Source of the DNA: Candidatus Kryptobacter tengchongensis
Lineage (GTDB): Bacteria > Bacteroidota > Ignavibacteria > Kryptoniales > Kryptoniaceae
Assembly (NCBI GenBank): GCA_001485605.1
Contig: FAON01000009.1
Location: 124,001-188,000 of the forward strand
DNA: 64,000 bases
Direction of reading: 5' to 3'
The notes below the pieces were generated by a model that worked only from the letters and a program-made list of their open reading frames with translations, was not told where the DNA came from and did not search any database. This document shows positions 24,489 through 33,202 of the stretch, piece after piece; position 1 is the stretch's first letter, and each line of letters opens with the position of its first letter. A program made the position numbers and the translations under genes.

Positions 24489-27173
24489 ATGGCTAAGAGA
24501 ATTATCCTCATCGTTTTAGTTTTTATTTCTATGCTCTCAATCCTAAATTCTCAAGTTTCCCAAGTATTTACAGTATATCAGAGAGAGCCCAACCTTGAAG
24601 ATTTTTACCATGCCAGGGTAAAATATGATGCACAGGGAAATATCTATGTTCTGAGTTACGACGGGAGAAGATTTTATACAACGAATAATAAAAACGGGTA
24701 TTTCGGTCCATTTAAACCAATTGCTCGCGCTCACACCCAAATCCCAGATTTCAATTTCTTTACTTATCTTGCAGATAGATACGATTTTGCTGTTGACACA
24801 TCTGATGTAATCCATATAGCATTTGCATCTTTTAAAGCGGGTTTTGGATATGGCGATTCAGATAGAGTGTATATGTTTTATACAAACTCTCAAGTTGATA
24901 CTGTTTATTATTTGGGTACAACTGCCTTACCAATTTCTGGTTATATTTCGCCTTATTATTTTCAAGTTAATGTAATTAGAACAACAGATGCTCAAATCGT
25001 TGTCAATTTCCTTCACTATTTTCCGTTTTATACTGTAATTAAATGGACTCAACTTGTTAATCCTTCAGCAAATAACATTACACCTAAAACTATACAGATT
25101 AATCTGCCAAATTCTGCCAACCCATTTGCCGGACCTTCTGTTATCCCATTTGCAAATAAAAATCTTTTCGTTAACCTAATTTACAGAGCTCATGATAATC
25201 TTTACCCCTATGATACTCTTTATGTTGAAAATTTTCTCTTAAAATATGACATCAATGGTCAAGGACAAATAATATCCCATAGCACTTCTTCAACTCCAGT
25301 TCTTCCCGTAGAAATCCCTTTGCATATGGCTGACTATAACGATAGTTACAAGACCATTGCAAAATTTCAAATATCATTAACTCAAAATGGATTGATGCCA
25401 ATGACATCTCCTCTTGACAATTCAATTTTCACACTTGATAGAGATAACAAACTGCATGTTTTAAAAATTGGTTCGGGTTATGGGTATTATCTATTTCAAA
25501 ATCTCCCCATCTCTGACCTTTCAGGCTATTCATTATATCACCCAATTGACCAATCAATCTTCCCCTCAAATCTTACTAATCCCACCTCTGGTGTATTGAA
25601 ATATAGTAGTATAGATGCATTAAACTCAAACGATGCTGTAATTTTATTTAATTATCCCGAATATTTAGTCAGGCAGAAACAGGGCAATTTTATTTATAAA
25701 TATCTTATCCCCTACTCCGAGATTAAATTTTCTGGTCCTCAGCAATACAAGGCTCTCAATCTTGTCAAGCATGATAACAAACCTTACCTGTTTAACACGG
25801 CAAGATATGAATTATTGAACGATTCAACAGGAGTTATATATCTATTTGAGATAAGGGAAACAAACAACGAATTTTTAACTGAATTTGATACGGCAGATAT
25901 TAAAAAGATTTATCTACCTGGACATATCGGATTAAGACCAAGATTTTCATCATGGATATATCCCATTGCTAGAGTTGATAAAAACAATCAAATTCACTTG
26001 CTTATTTTTAAAGTTTTATCCCATGGTAACACCGATTTGGGGCAATGGTATTATTACAAATTAACATCAAACCTCCAACTTGAAGGAGGTTACAGTGTTA
26101 TGCCAGATACGATTCCGCAAGGGACATATATAGACTTTGACATTGATGACAATGGAATTGCTCATGTTGTGTATGTGAAGTATGAAAATAATACCGGAAT
26201 TATCTACTATACAAATAATTCATCTGGAACCTTTGCTCCTCCGATCAATACTGGTGGGACGCTTTCTATATCGGGCACCAATTGGGTTAGAATAAAGTCA
26301 ACAAATAATGGGAATGTATATATAATCTACCTTAATTATGTCAGCGGCGTTAACTTTGTTTATGGGAACTTAAATGGTTTTTCAAATCCGAAAAGATTAT
26401 TTATCTCAGAAAATTTAGACATTGGAGGTGGCAGAACTGATATTGCGTTTGAGGTTGATAAAAATGGAAATATGCATTGCTTTGAAAAATCTTACTGGCT
26501 AAACTATTCAAAAGATCTTTTATCCTATAAATATAAGCTTGTCCGCGACTCTGTGATCTCAATACCCACATCAGCAGGGTTATACACAAACCTTGATAGC
26601 CCGCAGTTTGTTTCAATCCTCAGAGATAGAGATAGGAACATCCATGTGCTTGGAATTACAAAAACTCAAAAAATTTATCATATTAATTCGCTTGATAATT
26701 TCCAAAGCGTTCGGACATACAACCTTTCTGATTTTGGAATAACTAATTTCACACGTCAAGGCGAGATATTCTGGGATGATTTTAAACCGTTTGCTTATGA
26801 AGATTTGGAGAGAATTTATTTTATTGCCGGGGAAGCACTTAGATATTATTTGATAGGTTGGATTCCAGATGCAATAACAGGTGTTAAAAAAGATGAAAAT
26901 ATAACTCCAAGTAAATTTGCTTTATATCAGAACTATCCTAATCCATTTAATCCTGCGACGAAGATAGAGTTTGAAATACCACAGAAGGAACATGTTAAGC
27001 TAACAATTTATGATATTCTTGGCAGAGAGGTCATGAAGGTATTTGAGGATGAGATTTCTGCTGGGAGGTACAGTATTAGTGTGGATATGAGTGGATATCC
27101 AAGTGGGGTTTATTTCTATCGTCTTGAGGCAGGCAAGTTCGTAAGTGTTAAGAAGATGATGTTGATAAAGTAA
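24489..27173 (+). CDS. Secreted T9SS cargo protein, beta-propeller-like, with type A sorting domain
   Basis: An 894-aa protein with a signal peptide (IILIVLVFISMLSILNS) and many short strands carrying repeated patterns such as DAQGNIYVL, DVIHIAF, DNNGIAHVVYV and DKNGNMHCF. These are typical blades of a BNR/sialidase-like propeller. The last 83 residues are a T9SS type A C-terminal domain (YQNYPNPFNP, LTIYDILGREV, GRYSISVDMSG, GVYFYRL), which directs export across the outer membrane and is usually cleaved. A strong GGAGG precedes the ATG. No catalytic site was recognised; it is probably a surface or released binding protein. The C-terminal 251 coding bases are identical to those of the next gene. 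Confidence 0.88.
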   Translation: MAKRIILIVLVFISMLSILNSQVSQVFTVYQREPNLEDFYHARVKYDAQGNIYVLSYDGRRFYTTNNKNGYFGPFKPIARAHTQIPDFNFFTYLADRYDFAVDTSDVIHIAFASFKAGFGYGDSDRVYMFYTNSQVDTVYYLGTTALPISGYISPYYFQVNVIRTTDAQIVVNFLHYFPFYTVIKWTQLVNPSANNITPKTIQINLPNSANPFAGPSVIPFANKNLFVNLIYRAHDNLYPYDTLYVENFLLKYDINGQGQIISHSTSSTPVLPVEIPLHMADYNDSYKTIAKFQISLTQNGLMPMTSPLDNSIFTLDRDNKLHVLKIGSGYGYYLFQNLPISDLSGYSLYHPIDQSIFPSNLTNPTSGVLKYSSIDALNSNDAVILFNYPEYLVRQKQGNFIYKYLIPYSEIKFSGPQQYKALNLVKHDNKPYLFNTARYELLNDSTGVIYLFEIRETNNEFLTEFDTADIKKIYLPGHIGLRPRFSSWIYPIARVDKNNQIHLLIFKVLSHGNTDLGQWYYYKLTSNLQLEGGYSVMPDTIPQGTYIDFDIDDNGIAHVVYVKYENNTGIIYYTNNSSGTFAPPINTGGTLSISGTNWVRIKSTNNGNVYIIYLNYVSGVNFVYGNLNGFSNPKRLFISENLDIGGGRTDIAFEVDKNGNMHCFEKSYWLNYSKDLLSYKYKLVRDSVISIPTSAGLYTNLDSPQFVSILRDRDRNIHVLGITKTQKIYHINSLDNFQSVRTYNLSDFGITNFTRQGEIFWDDFKPFAYEDLERIYFIAGEALRYYLIGWIPDAITGVKKDENITPSKFALYQNYPNPFNPATKIEFEIPQKEHVKLTIYDILGREVMKVFEDEISAGRYSISVDMSGYPSGVYFYRLEAGKFVSVKKMMLIK

Positions 27174-27215
27174 TTCTTCAGAGCCGGGCGTAAAAGCGCC
27201 CGGCTCTTTAATTTT
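26923..27215 (+). repeat. 293-bp perfect direct repeat, copy 1 (T9SS domain plus terminator)
   Basis: Identical base for base to 29779-30071. It covers the last 83 codons plus stop of the upstream cargo gene and the following terminator. Identity begins and ends sharply: the flanking bases differ (T versus C on the left, G versus A on the right). Confidence 0.95.
27181..27215 (+). terminator. Rho-independent terminator
   Basis: Stem GAGCCGGGCG / CGCCCGGCTC with a TAAAAG loop, followed by TTTAATTTT, 7 nt after the stop codon of the first T9SS cargo gene. Confidence 0.92.
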
Positions 27216-27260
27216 GTTTAGTTTATCCCGTTTTCATCAAAATAAACACGGAGGGCTTAA

Positions 27261-30029
27261 ATGATGAGGAAGATTTTTTTGAATATCTTCTTATTATCGT
27301 TTTTGTTTTATTCTACTATTTACTCGCAACAGGGTCTTATTTTTAAGCTTTTTGATAACCCCGATGTTCCCAACGGTCCCGTGTATGCTATACTTCCATA
27401 TGGAGATACTGTTTTTGTCGGTGGAGCTTTTCATTTCTGGGGACCACCAATAGGTTCTTTTGGGGCGCTTGATCTCAAAACAGGTGATGTAGATACAAAC
27501 TTTTTCAGGTTGTTAAATGGTCAAATAAATACAATTATTCCTGATGGTAAGGGCGGTTTTTATTTAGGCGGTTATTATACTCTTAAGGTTATGGGGAAAA
27601 ATGGTCTCATAAAATCTTTTAGCGGAATCATTCACGTAAATTCAGATGGAAGCATTGATGACAATTTTAAACTTTCACCTAATCTTAGACTTAGAGAAGA
27701 AATAATCGTAAATAAAATGATATTGCTTGATTCCATACTCTATGTAGCAGGTAAATTCAGAATAATTGGAGATTCTATAAGAACTCACATTGCTGCGCTT
27801 GACGCAAGAACTGGAAAAGTATTGCCTTGGAAAACGGATTCAATAATTGTACAATATTTAGGGATCAAAGCGTTAGCTATTTCAGATTCGGTATTATTCA
27901 TTGGCGGAGACATTCAAAAGATCGGAAACTCAACAAGATATGGAATCGCCGCACTCAATATCAAAACAGGGGAACTTTTACCTTGGAATCCTATGGTTAA
28001 ATTTGGCTCATCTGCAGGCAAAGTTTATGCAATTGCCGTTAATGATGGAGATGTATATATTGGAGGTCAATTTGATTCAGTTGGGACATATAAAAGATTA
28101 TCACTTGCTTTAATCAACAAAATAACTGGTGAAATTAAAGGATGGAATCCGGCAGCAACTTACAGCCAAGGTGACAACTATCCCGCCATTGTAAATGTTA
28201 TCAAAACATACAATTCAAATTTATATGTAGGTGGTTCGTTTAATTACATTAATGTAGAAAAAAGAAATAAAATCGCTTGTTTTGACCTTTCAACAGGTCA
28301 ATTAACCAGCTGGAAAGCAAATCTATCTTTCACACATCAGAATGTAATCACAGGCTCAGAAGTATATGATTTAGCATTTGTTGGAGATACCATATTTATT
28401 GCTGGAAATACACTAACAGGAATAGTAACCTCTACCGATACAATTTTTAGATACGGCATTATAGCTCTCAATGTTAATGGAAATGTAGTAGATTGGAAAG
28501 GCAGTGTCGTTGATAATGACGATGACAATCCCCCAGGTCTTCAGAGTATGATTGGAGCACTGGTTTTTTCAATACAACCATGGAATGGTAAATTACTTGT
28601 TGCAGCCAATCCTTCTACAAGGATAATGGGCTCGCTTGGAAGACAGGTAAAACAAAGAAATTCGCTTTGCGCAGTTAATGCAAAAACAGGAAAAATAATA
28701 AACGATTGGATTGGTCCTGAGTTTAATTTTGTTGAACAACCTTATTCTATAAATCAACAAGGAAATTATATTAATCAACCTGTTAAACTAATATCTGCTC
28801 TTGCTATAATGGATTCAACTCTTTATGTTGGGGGGAATATGGCTTTAACAGGTGGACGTTGGTATGACTATTTAAATGTAAGGGGCTATCCTGATATCTT
28901 TGTTGCGCTTGATTTAAAAACAGGTCAAGTTAAGAAAAAATGGAATTTCGGGACAGCAAATAATACGCTCAATTATTGGGCGGGTTACAATGGAGTAAAA
29001 AAGATAATACCAACTCCACGTGCAATTTATGTCGCAGGTGGTTTTGGTTATTATTTACCTGAAACAAGGGGACTCGTGATTATAGAACCAAGAACTGGCT
29101 CAATCCTGAATTGGAGCGCCAAGCTGTTTGGGGGAGTTAATTCAATAGACATTAAAAATGATACATTATTTGTTGCTGGATGGTTCACTAAGGTACTTGA
29201 TACAATACCAAGAACATTTATGGCTGCATTTTCAACAAGACTTGACAGCGTTAAACTTCTTGACTGGCAAACAGACCCATTCCATGTTGGATATGACCAA
29301 TACAATAGAATTACAACCGCACCGATAGATATAGCAATAGATGACTCAGTAATTTATATTTGCGGAGGTTTCACTATCACTGGCGATTCAACAAGAGAAA
29401 GAATTGCATCAATTTACACATATAATGGAAAAGTAACAAAGTGGAAACCTGAAATTCAATCTGGTTCTTATTACTACTCTTCGGTTGCTTTAACTGACTC
29501 AGTCGCTTATTTTGCCGGGTCATCGGTTGAAGCGTTAAGTAAAAAAACGGGTAAGAAAGTTAGTAGAGAGTGGCAATTACGGGGACATCCGACTTCAACT
29601 TCAAAAGTTGTTGAAGTTAATCAAAAATATAGGCATGTTTACATAGGTGGTAAATTTATTGACATCTTTGATGGTAATAATAGCTACCCAATTCCTTTCT
29701 TTATTGTCCGACCTTACGCAGAAGATATAGCAACTGCTATTGAGAAAACCCCACACATTATTCCAAATAATTATCAACTATATCAGAACTATCCTAATCC
29801 ATTTAATCCTGCGACGAAGATAGAGTTTGAAATACCACAGAAGGAACATGTTAAGCTAACAATTTATGATATTCTTGGCAGAGAGGTCATGAAGGTATTT
29901 GAGGATGAGATTTCTGCTGGGAGGTACAGTATTAGTGTGGATATGAGTGGATATCCAAGTGGGGTTTATTTCTATCGTCTTGAGGCAGGCAAGTTCGTAA
30001 GTGTTAAGAAGATGATGTTGATAAAGTAA
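27261..30029 (+). CDS. Secreted T9SS cargo protein with delta-60/DUF5122-type propeller repeats
   Basis: A 922-aa protein with a signal peptide (FLNIFLLSFLFYSTIYS). The body is built of repeats of the form YVGG-F--IG---R--IAALD--TG----W-P, for example near residues 173, 208, 252, 306 and 515 onward, as in DUF5122/delta-60 beta-propellers. The last 83 residues are the same T9SS type A sorting domain as in the gene before, identical at DNA level. It begins with its own GGAGG site and follows a terminator, so it is a separate transcript. The N-terminal parts of the two proteins are not alike. Its ligand is unknown. Confidence 0.88.
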   Translation: MMRKIFLNIFLLSFLFYSTIYSQQGLIFKLFDNPDVPNGPVYAILPYGDTVFVGGAFHFWGPPIGSFGALDLKTGDVDTNFFRLLNGQINTIIPDGKGGFYLGGYYTLKVMGKNGLIKSFSGIIHVNSDGSIDDNFKLSPNLRLREEIIVNKMILLDSILYVAGKFRIIGDSIRTHIAALDARTGKVLPWKTDSIIVQYLGIKALAISDSVLFIGGDIQKIGNSTRYGIAALNIKTGELLPWNPMVKFGSSAGKVYAIAVNDGDVYIGGQFDSVGTYKRLSLALINKITGEIKGWNPAATYSQGDNYPAIVNVIKTYNSNLYVGGSFNYINVEKRNKIACFDLSTGQLTSWKANLSFTHQNVITGSEVYDLAFVGDTIFIAGNTLTGIVTSTDTIFRYGIIALNVNGNVVDWKGSVVDNDDDNPPGLQSMIGALVFSIQPWNGKLLVAANPSTRIMGSLGRQVKQRNSLCAVNAKTGKIINDWIGPEFNFVEQPYSINQQGNYINQPVKLISALAIMDSTLYVGGNMALTGGRWYDYLNVRGYPDIFVALDLKTGQVKKKWNFGTANNTLNYWAGYNGVKKIIPTPRAIYVAGGFGYYLPETRGLVIIEPRTGSILNWSAKLFGGVNSIDIKNDTLFVAGWFTKVLDTIPRTFMAAFSTRLDSVKLLDWQTDPFHVGYDQYNRITTAPIDIAIDDSVIYICGGFTITGDSTRERIASIYTYNGKVTKWKPEIQSGSYYYSSVALTDSVAYFAGSSVEALSKKTGKKVSREWQLRGHPTSTSKVVEVNQKYRHVYIGGKFIDIFDGNNSYPIPFFIVRPYAEDIATAIEKTPHIIPNNYQLYQNYPNPFNPATKIEFEIPQKEHVKLTIYDILGREVMKVFEDEISAGRYSISVDMSGYPSGVYFYRLEAGKFVSVKKMMLIK

Positions 30030-30071
30030 TTCTTCAGAGCCGGGCGTAAAAGCGCCCGGCTCTTTAATTTT
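29779..30071 (+). repeat. 293-bp perfect direct repeat, copy 2
   Basis: Second copy of the sorting-domain-plus-terminator block (see 26923-27215), with no mismatch over 293 bp although the genes are otherwise unrelated. Confidence 0.95.
30037..30071 (+). terminator. Rho-independent terminator (identical copy)
   Basis: The same GAGCCGGGCG / CGCCCGGCTC hairpin and TTTAATTTT tail as at 27181. It ends at the stop codon of the convergent 42-aa gene. Confidence 0.92.
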
Positions 30072-30198
30072 AAGAGTAAATCTCGCTCTCATCAAAAAGA
30101 TTATCATCAACAGTTAAAATCCTTGCTAAAAAGATTATAATTGTAATTAAAGCAAGCGGAATAAGGGCAAGAAGAAGAAAGTTAATAATTTTCCTCAC
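30070..30198 (-). CDS. Small single-span membrane protein (42 aa)
   Basis: A short frame starting at GTG 30198 encodes 42 residues: MRKIIN, then a hydrophobic stretch to about residue 25, then an acidic tail (DDNLFDESEIYS). The GTG overlaps the TGA stop of the Nudix gene (GTGA), the same coupling used elsewhere in this window, which argues that it is real. It has a positive-inside start and one membrane helix. Function is unknown. It is translated convergently to the T9SS gene and ends at that gene's terminator. Confidence 0.55.
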   Translation of the reverse strand: MRKIINFLLLALIPLALITIIIFLARILTVDDNLFDESEIYS

Positions 30199-30626
30199 CT
30201 GGACTCACTTTTTTTATTTTTTATGTACTGATAGGCTTTATTTAAAACATTGATACTATTTTTATGCTTGATATATTTTAGTGCCTCATCAATAGTAACC
30301 CAAGCGTAATCTTCATGCTCATAAGATAATTTCACATCCTTTTGCTCTGTTTTGGCGAGATAATAATTTACAGTTTTATAAACTAAATTTCCTTTCAATC
30401 TGTAGTAATATCCAACCCCTTCTTTAAAACCCTCAATTATTTCTATTTGGTCAATTCCTGTTTCTTCAGCAATTTCCCTTTTAACTGTTTCAATTTCACT
30501 TTCTCCTTTTTCAACATTACCTTTCGGAAAATCCCAATGCCCAAGTCCATATTTTAAAATTAAAAATTTATACTCCCCTCCTTCCTCTCTATAAACAACT
30601 GCACCTGCCGAATGTTCACGAAGCAA
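30195..30626 (-). CDS. Nudix hydrolase (diadenosine tetraphosphatase-like)
   Basis: A 143-aa protein with an intact Nudix box (G-N-V-E-K-GE...REIAEETGI, about residues 36-58), which binds Mg2+ and cleaves nucleoside diphosphates linked to another group. The SAGAVVYRE start and the HWDFPKG segment are typical of asymmetric Ap4A hydrolases. The start is TTG at 30626; no in-frame ATG precedes it. It is divergent from the glycosyltransferase at 30691 and coupled to the 42-aa gene downstream. Confidence 0.88.
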   Translation of the reverse strand: MLREHSAGAVVYREEGGEYKFLILKYGLGHWDFPKGNVEKGESEIETVKREIAEETGIDQIEIIEGFKEGVGYYYRLKGNLVYKTVNYYLAKTEQKDVKLSYEHEDYAWVTIDEALKYIKHKNSINVLNKAYQYIKNKKSESR

Positions 30627-30633
30627 TTTCTTC

Positions 30634-30664
30634 TTTCAAATTATTTTTTATCTAACTAAATTTG
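30634..30664 (+). promoter_or_regulatory. Candidate Bacteroidota-type promoter
   Basis: TAAATTTG (30657-30664) matches the Bacteroidota -7 motif TAnnTTTG exactly. A TTTC (one change from the -33 TTTG) lies 19 bp upstream at 30634. The start codon at 30691 follows 26 bp later. Based on pattern only. Confidence 0.35.
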
Positions 30665-30690
30665 TCAAAAAAATTTCAAATTCACAAAAA

Positions 30691-31740
30691 ATGAACACTT
30701 TTGAAAGGATTTTGATAACGCGCCTTCGGTTTATAGGTGATGTCGTGCTAACAACCCCTGTTATAAGAGCGGTGCGAAACAAATTCACTAACTCATACAT
30801 CGCTTACCTTGCTGATAAAAACGCAATCTCACTCCTTGAAAATAATCCATATCTTGATGAGCTGATACCGTTTGATTTCTCTTGGGGCATGAAGGAACAA
30901 ATTAAATTTATCAAGGAATTAAGGGCGAAAAAATTTGACCTTGTAATTGATTTATTTGGAAACCCAAGAAGCGCAATTCTAACTTTTTTAAGCGGGGCAA
31001 GGACGAGAATTGGTGGAGAATTTGGATGGCGAAAATATCTTTATACCCACCCGATACCAAAAAGCGCCGAAAGAAAAAACGCGATAAAATTTCACCTTGA
31101 TTATCTGAAGCCAATTGGGATTACATTTAACGAGCCTTTATCTGAAATTGACATTAAAACTGAAATCTTTCTTACAGATGAAGAAAGAAAATGGGCAATT
31201 AATTATCTAAAGGGGAAAGGGATTGACTTAAATAGAAAAACTGTTGGAATCCATCCCGGGGCAACATGGCCTGCCAAAATGTGGCTGAAGGAAAATTTCG
31301 CAATGCTTGCGGATAAAATCTCATCAAAACTTAATGCTAATGTAATCATCACTCATTCAAAAGAGGAAACAGAGTTAGCAATTGAAGTTTTCAACCTCAC
31401 CAATAAAAGAAATATAACACTGCTTGACTCGCTTAATTTACGGGAACTTGCAAGCGTTTTATCTATGCTTGATCTATATATTTCAAATGATTGTGGACCT
31501 ATGCATATTGCTGTTGCTGTTGGAACGAAAACAATTGGGATTTTTGGACCAGGAGAGGAAGATATATGGTTCCCATACCCCGAAAGCAAAGGCTATAAAG
31601 CTTTAAGGGTAGATGTTGAATGTCACCCCTGCCATCTTGATTTCTGCAATAGAAAGGGAGATGATTATATGAAATGCATGAAATTATTAACGGTTGATAT
31701 GGTTTTCAATGAAGTGGTAAGATTAATTAAAAGGGGCTGA
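30691..31740 (+). CDS. Glycosyltransferase family 9 (heptosyltransferase-like)
   Basis: A 349-aa GT-B enzyme of the ADP-heptose:LPS heptosyltransferase family, adding sugars to the inner core of lipopolysaccharide on the cytoplasmic face. Seen are the N-terminal ILITRLRFIGDVVLTTPV, the donor-binding VGIHPGATWPAKMW (near residue 187), and the SNDCGPMHIAVAVGTKTIGIFGP motif (near 270). A C-terminal CHPCHLDFC cysteine cluster is present, as in many GT9 proteins. It stands alone as a gene with a terminator at its end. Whether heptose or another sugar is moved is not known. Confidence 0.85.
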   Translation: MNTFERILITRLRFIGDVVLTTPVIRAVRNKFTNSYIAYLADKNAISLLENNPYLDELIPFDFSWGMKEQIKFIKELRAKKFDLVIDLFGNPRSAILTFLSGARTRIGGEFGWRKYLYTHPIPKSAERKNAIKFHLDYLKPIGITFNEPLSEIDIKTEIFLTDEERKWAINYLKGKGIDLNRKTVGIHPGATWPAKMWLKENFAMLADKISSKLNANVIITHSKEETELAIEVFNLTNKRNITLLDSLNLRELASVLSMLDLYISNDCGPMHIAVAVGTKTIGIFGPGEEDIWFPYPESKGYKALRVDVECHPCHLDFCNRKGDDYMKCMKLLTVDMVFNEVVRLIKRG

Positions 31741-31757
31741 GAAATTCAGCCCCTTTT
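31729..31757. terminator. Bidirectional terminator between convergent genes
   Basis: AAAAGGGGCTGA / TCAGCCCCTTTT hairpin with a GAAAT loop. A T run follows the stem on either strand. The glycosyltransferase stop codon (31738-31740) lies in the left arm, and the convergent oxidoreductase gene ends at 31760. Confidence 0.88.
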
Positions 31758-31759
31758 AA

Positions 31760-33193
31760 TCATACGACAAATTTAATTCCCGCTTCAATTGCTTTTCTGT
31801 TTATCTCGTTTAATTCTTTTCTCTTAACAGTTAAATCAAGTGCGTCAAATATACTTTCCTTTGTTAGGATCCCTGTATAACCGATATATGCTCCGATCAT
31901 AACCATATTTGCAGCTTTCGTTGAGCCAAGGTCATCCGCAATTTTAGTTGCTGGCACAGGGACAATTTCAACATCTTTTCTTGATGGCTCAATATCAATC
32001 AATGAATTATCATAAAATATGACTCCACCGGGTTTAACAGTTGGTTCAAATTTTTCAAGTGAAGGTCTATTCATTGCTATTAATACGGTTGGAATTGAGA
32101 CAAGGGGCGAGGCGATCTCAGTTTCAGAGATATTAACATGACAATTTGCCGTCCCGCCTCTCATTTCAGGTCCATAAGATGGAAGCCAGGAGACATGATA
32201 TTCCTCAAGCATTCCCGCCTGAGCAAGCACAAGCCCGAGCAAAAGTATCCCTTGACCACCAAAACCTGCAACTTTGATCTTTGGATTTTTATATTTTTCA
32301 GCAATTCTGTTTCTTTGATATTTTTTCACCCCCACGATCGTCTCACCATCAATGCCGATTGCTTTTTTGATTTCCTCAGGCGTTAAAATTTTCTTTTCAA
32401 ACTTTACAGGTTCAACTTTATCTGAAATATCTTTAAAGACGCCAAGAGGGAAATATTTGGTCATAACTTCATTAATCCACTTTTCCGCGTCTGGTGGATT
32501 CATTCCCCAGCCAGTTGGGCAAGCGGAGAGCGCCTCAACAAAAGCAAATCCCTTGTTTTCAATTTGAATTTGAATTGCTTTTCTTACTGCTTTTCTCGCT
32601 TTTGCCATATTTTTTGCATCTGTTAAAGCAACCCGTTCAACATATACAGGTGCTTCAAGCGTTGCAATCAGCTCAGCCATCCTCAATGGATAACCTTCAT
32701 TGTGAATATTCCTTCCACGAGGCGTCGTTGTCGTTTTCATCCCTGGCAATGTCGTTGGAGCCATTTGACCACCTGTCATCCCATAAATTGCGTTATTAAC
32801 AAAGAAAACAGTTATATGCTCACCACGATTTGCTGCGTGTAAAATCTCATTTCCACCTATTGCTGCAAGATCACCATCACCTTGGTAGCTTATAACTATG
32901 CTATGTGGGTGAACCCTTTTAATTCCCGTAGCAACCGCTGGAGCTCTACCATGCGCTACTTGAATATGTCCAGTATCAAAGTAGTAATAAAGGAAAACAG
33001 AACAACCAACTGGGTTAATGATTATAACTCTATCTTGAATTCCAAAATCTTCAATTGCCTCAGCTATAAGTTTATGAAGTTTCCCATGACCGCATCCTGG
33101 ACAATAGTGAGTGTTTATTTTATCTGCATCCGGTTTTCTTGTGAAAATATCATAAAAAGTGCTGGGTTTTTTAAGTATTGTTGGCGTTGCCAT
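31760..33193 (-). CDS. 2-oxoacid:ferredoxin oxidoreductase, fused beta (ThDP) and gamma subunits
   Basis: A 477-aa fusion. Residues 1-about 290 are the beta subunit, with CPGCGH (31-36), the thiamine-diphosphate motif GDGD (105-108) and the NN pair 25 residues on (133-134). Residues about 305-477 are the gamma subunit (VAGFGGQGILLLG, SYGPEMRGGTANC). With the alpha subunit and ferredoxin upstream it forms an enzyme that oxidatively decarboxylates 2-oxoacids to acyl-CoA and reduces ferredoxin (or the reverse). The close match of the alpha subunit to VorB proteins suggests branched-chain 2-oxoacids; 2-oxoglutarate is the alternative. The gap to the alpha gene is 9 nt. Confidence 0.9.
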   Translation of the reverse strand: MATPTILKKPSTFYDIFTRKPDADKINTHYCPGCGHGKLHKLIAEAIEDFGIQDRVIIINPVGCSVFLYYYFDTGHIQVAHGRAPAVATGIKRVHPHSIVISYQGDGDLAAIGGNEILHAANRGEHITVFFVNNAIYGMTGGQMAPTTLPGMKTTTTPRGRNIHNEGYPLRMAELIATLEAPVYVERVALTDAKNMAKARKAVRKAIQIQIENKGFAFVEALSACPTGWGMNPPDAEKWINEVMTKYFPLGVFKDISDKVEPVKFEKKILTPEEIKKAIGIDGETIVGVKKYQRNRIAEKYKNPKIKVAGFGGQGILLLGLVLAQAGMLEEYHVSWLPSYGPEMRGGTANCHVNISETEIASPLVSIPTVLIAMNRPSLEKFEPTVKPGGVIFYDNSLIDIEPSRKDVEIVPVPATKIADDLGSTKAANMVMIGAYIGYTGILTKESIFDALDLTVKRKELNEINRKAIEAGIKFVV

Positions 33194-33202
33194 TTTCTCA
33201 CC

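Noticed and set aside
26401-26616. Minus-strand open frame inside the first T9SS cargo gene
   Set aside because: It lies wholly inside a well-supported gene, has no ribosome-binding site and no recognisable protein pattern; it is a shadow frame.
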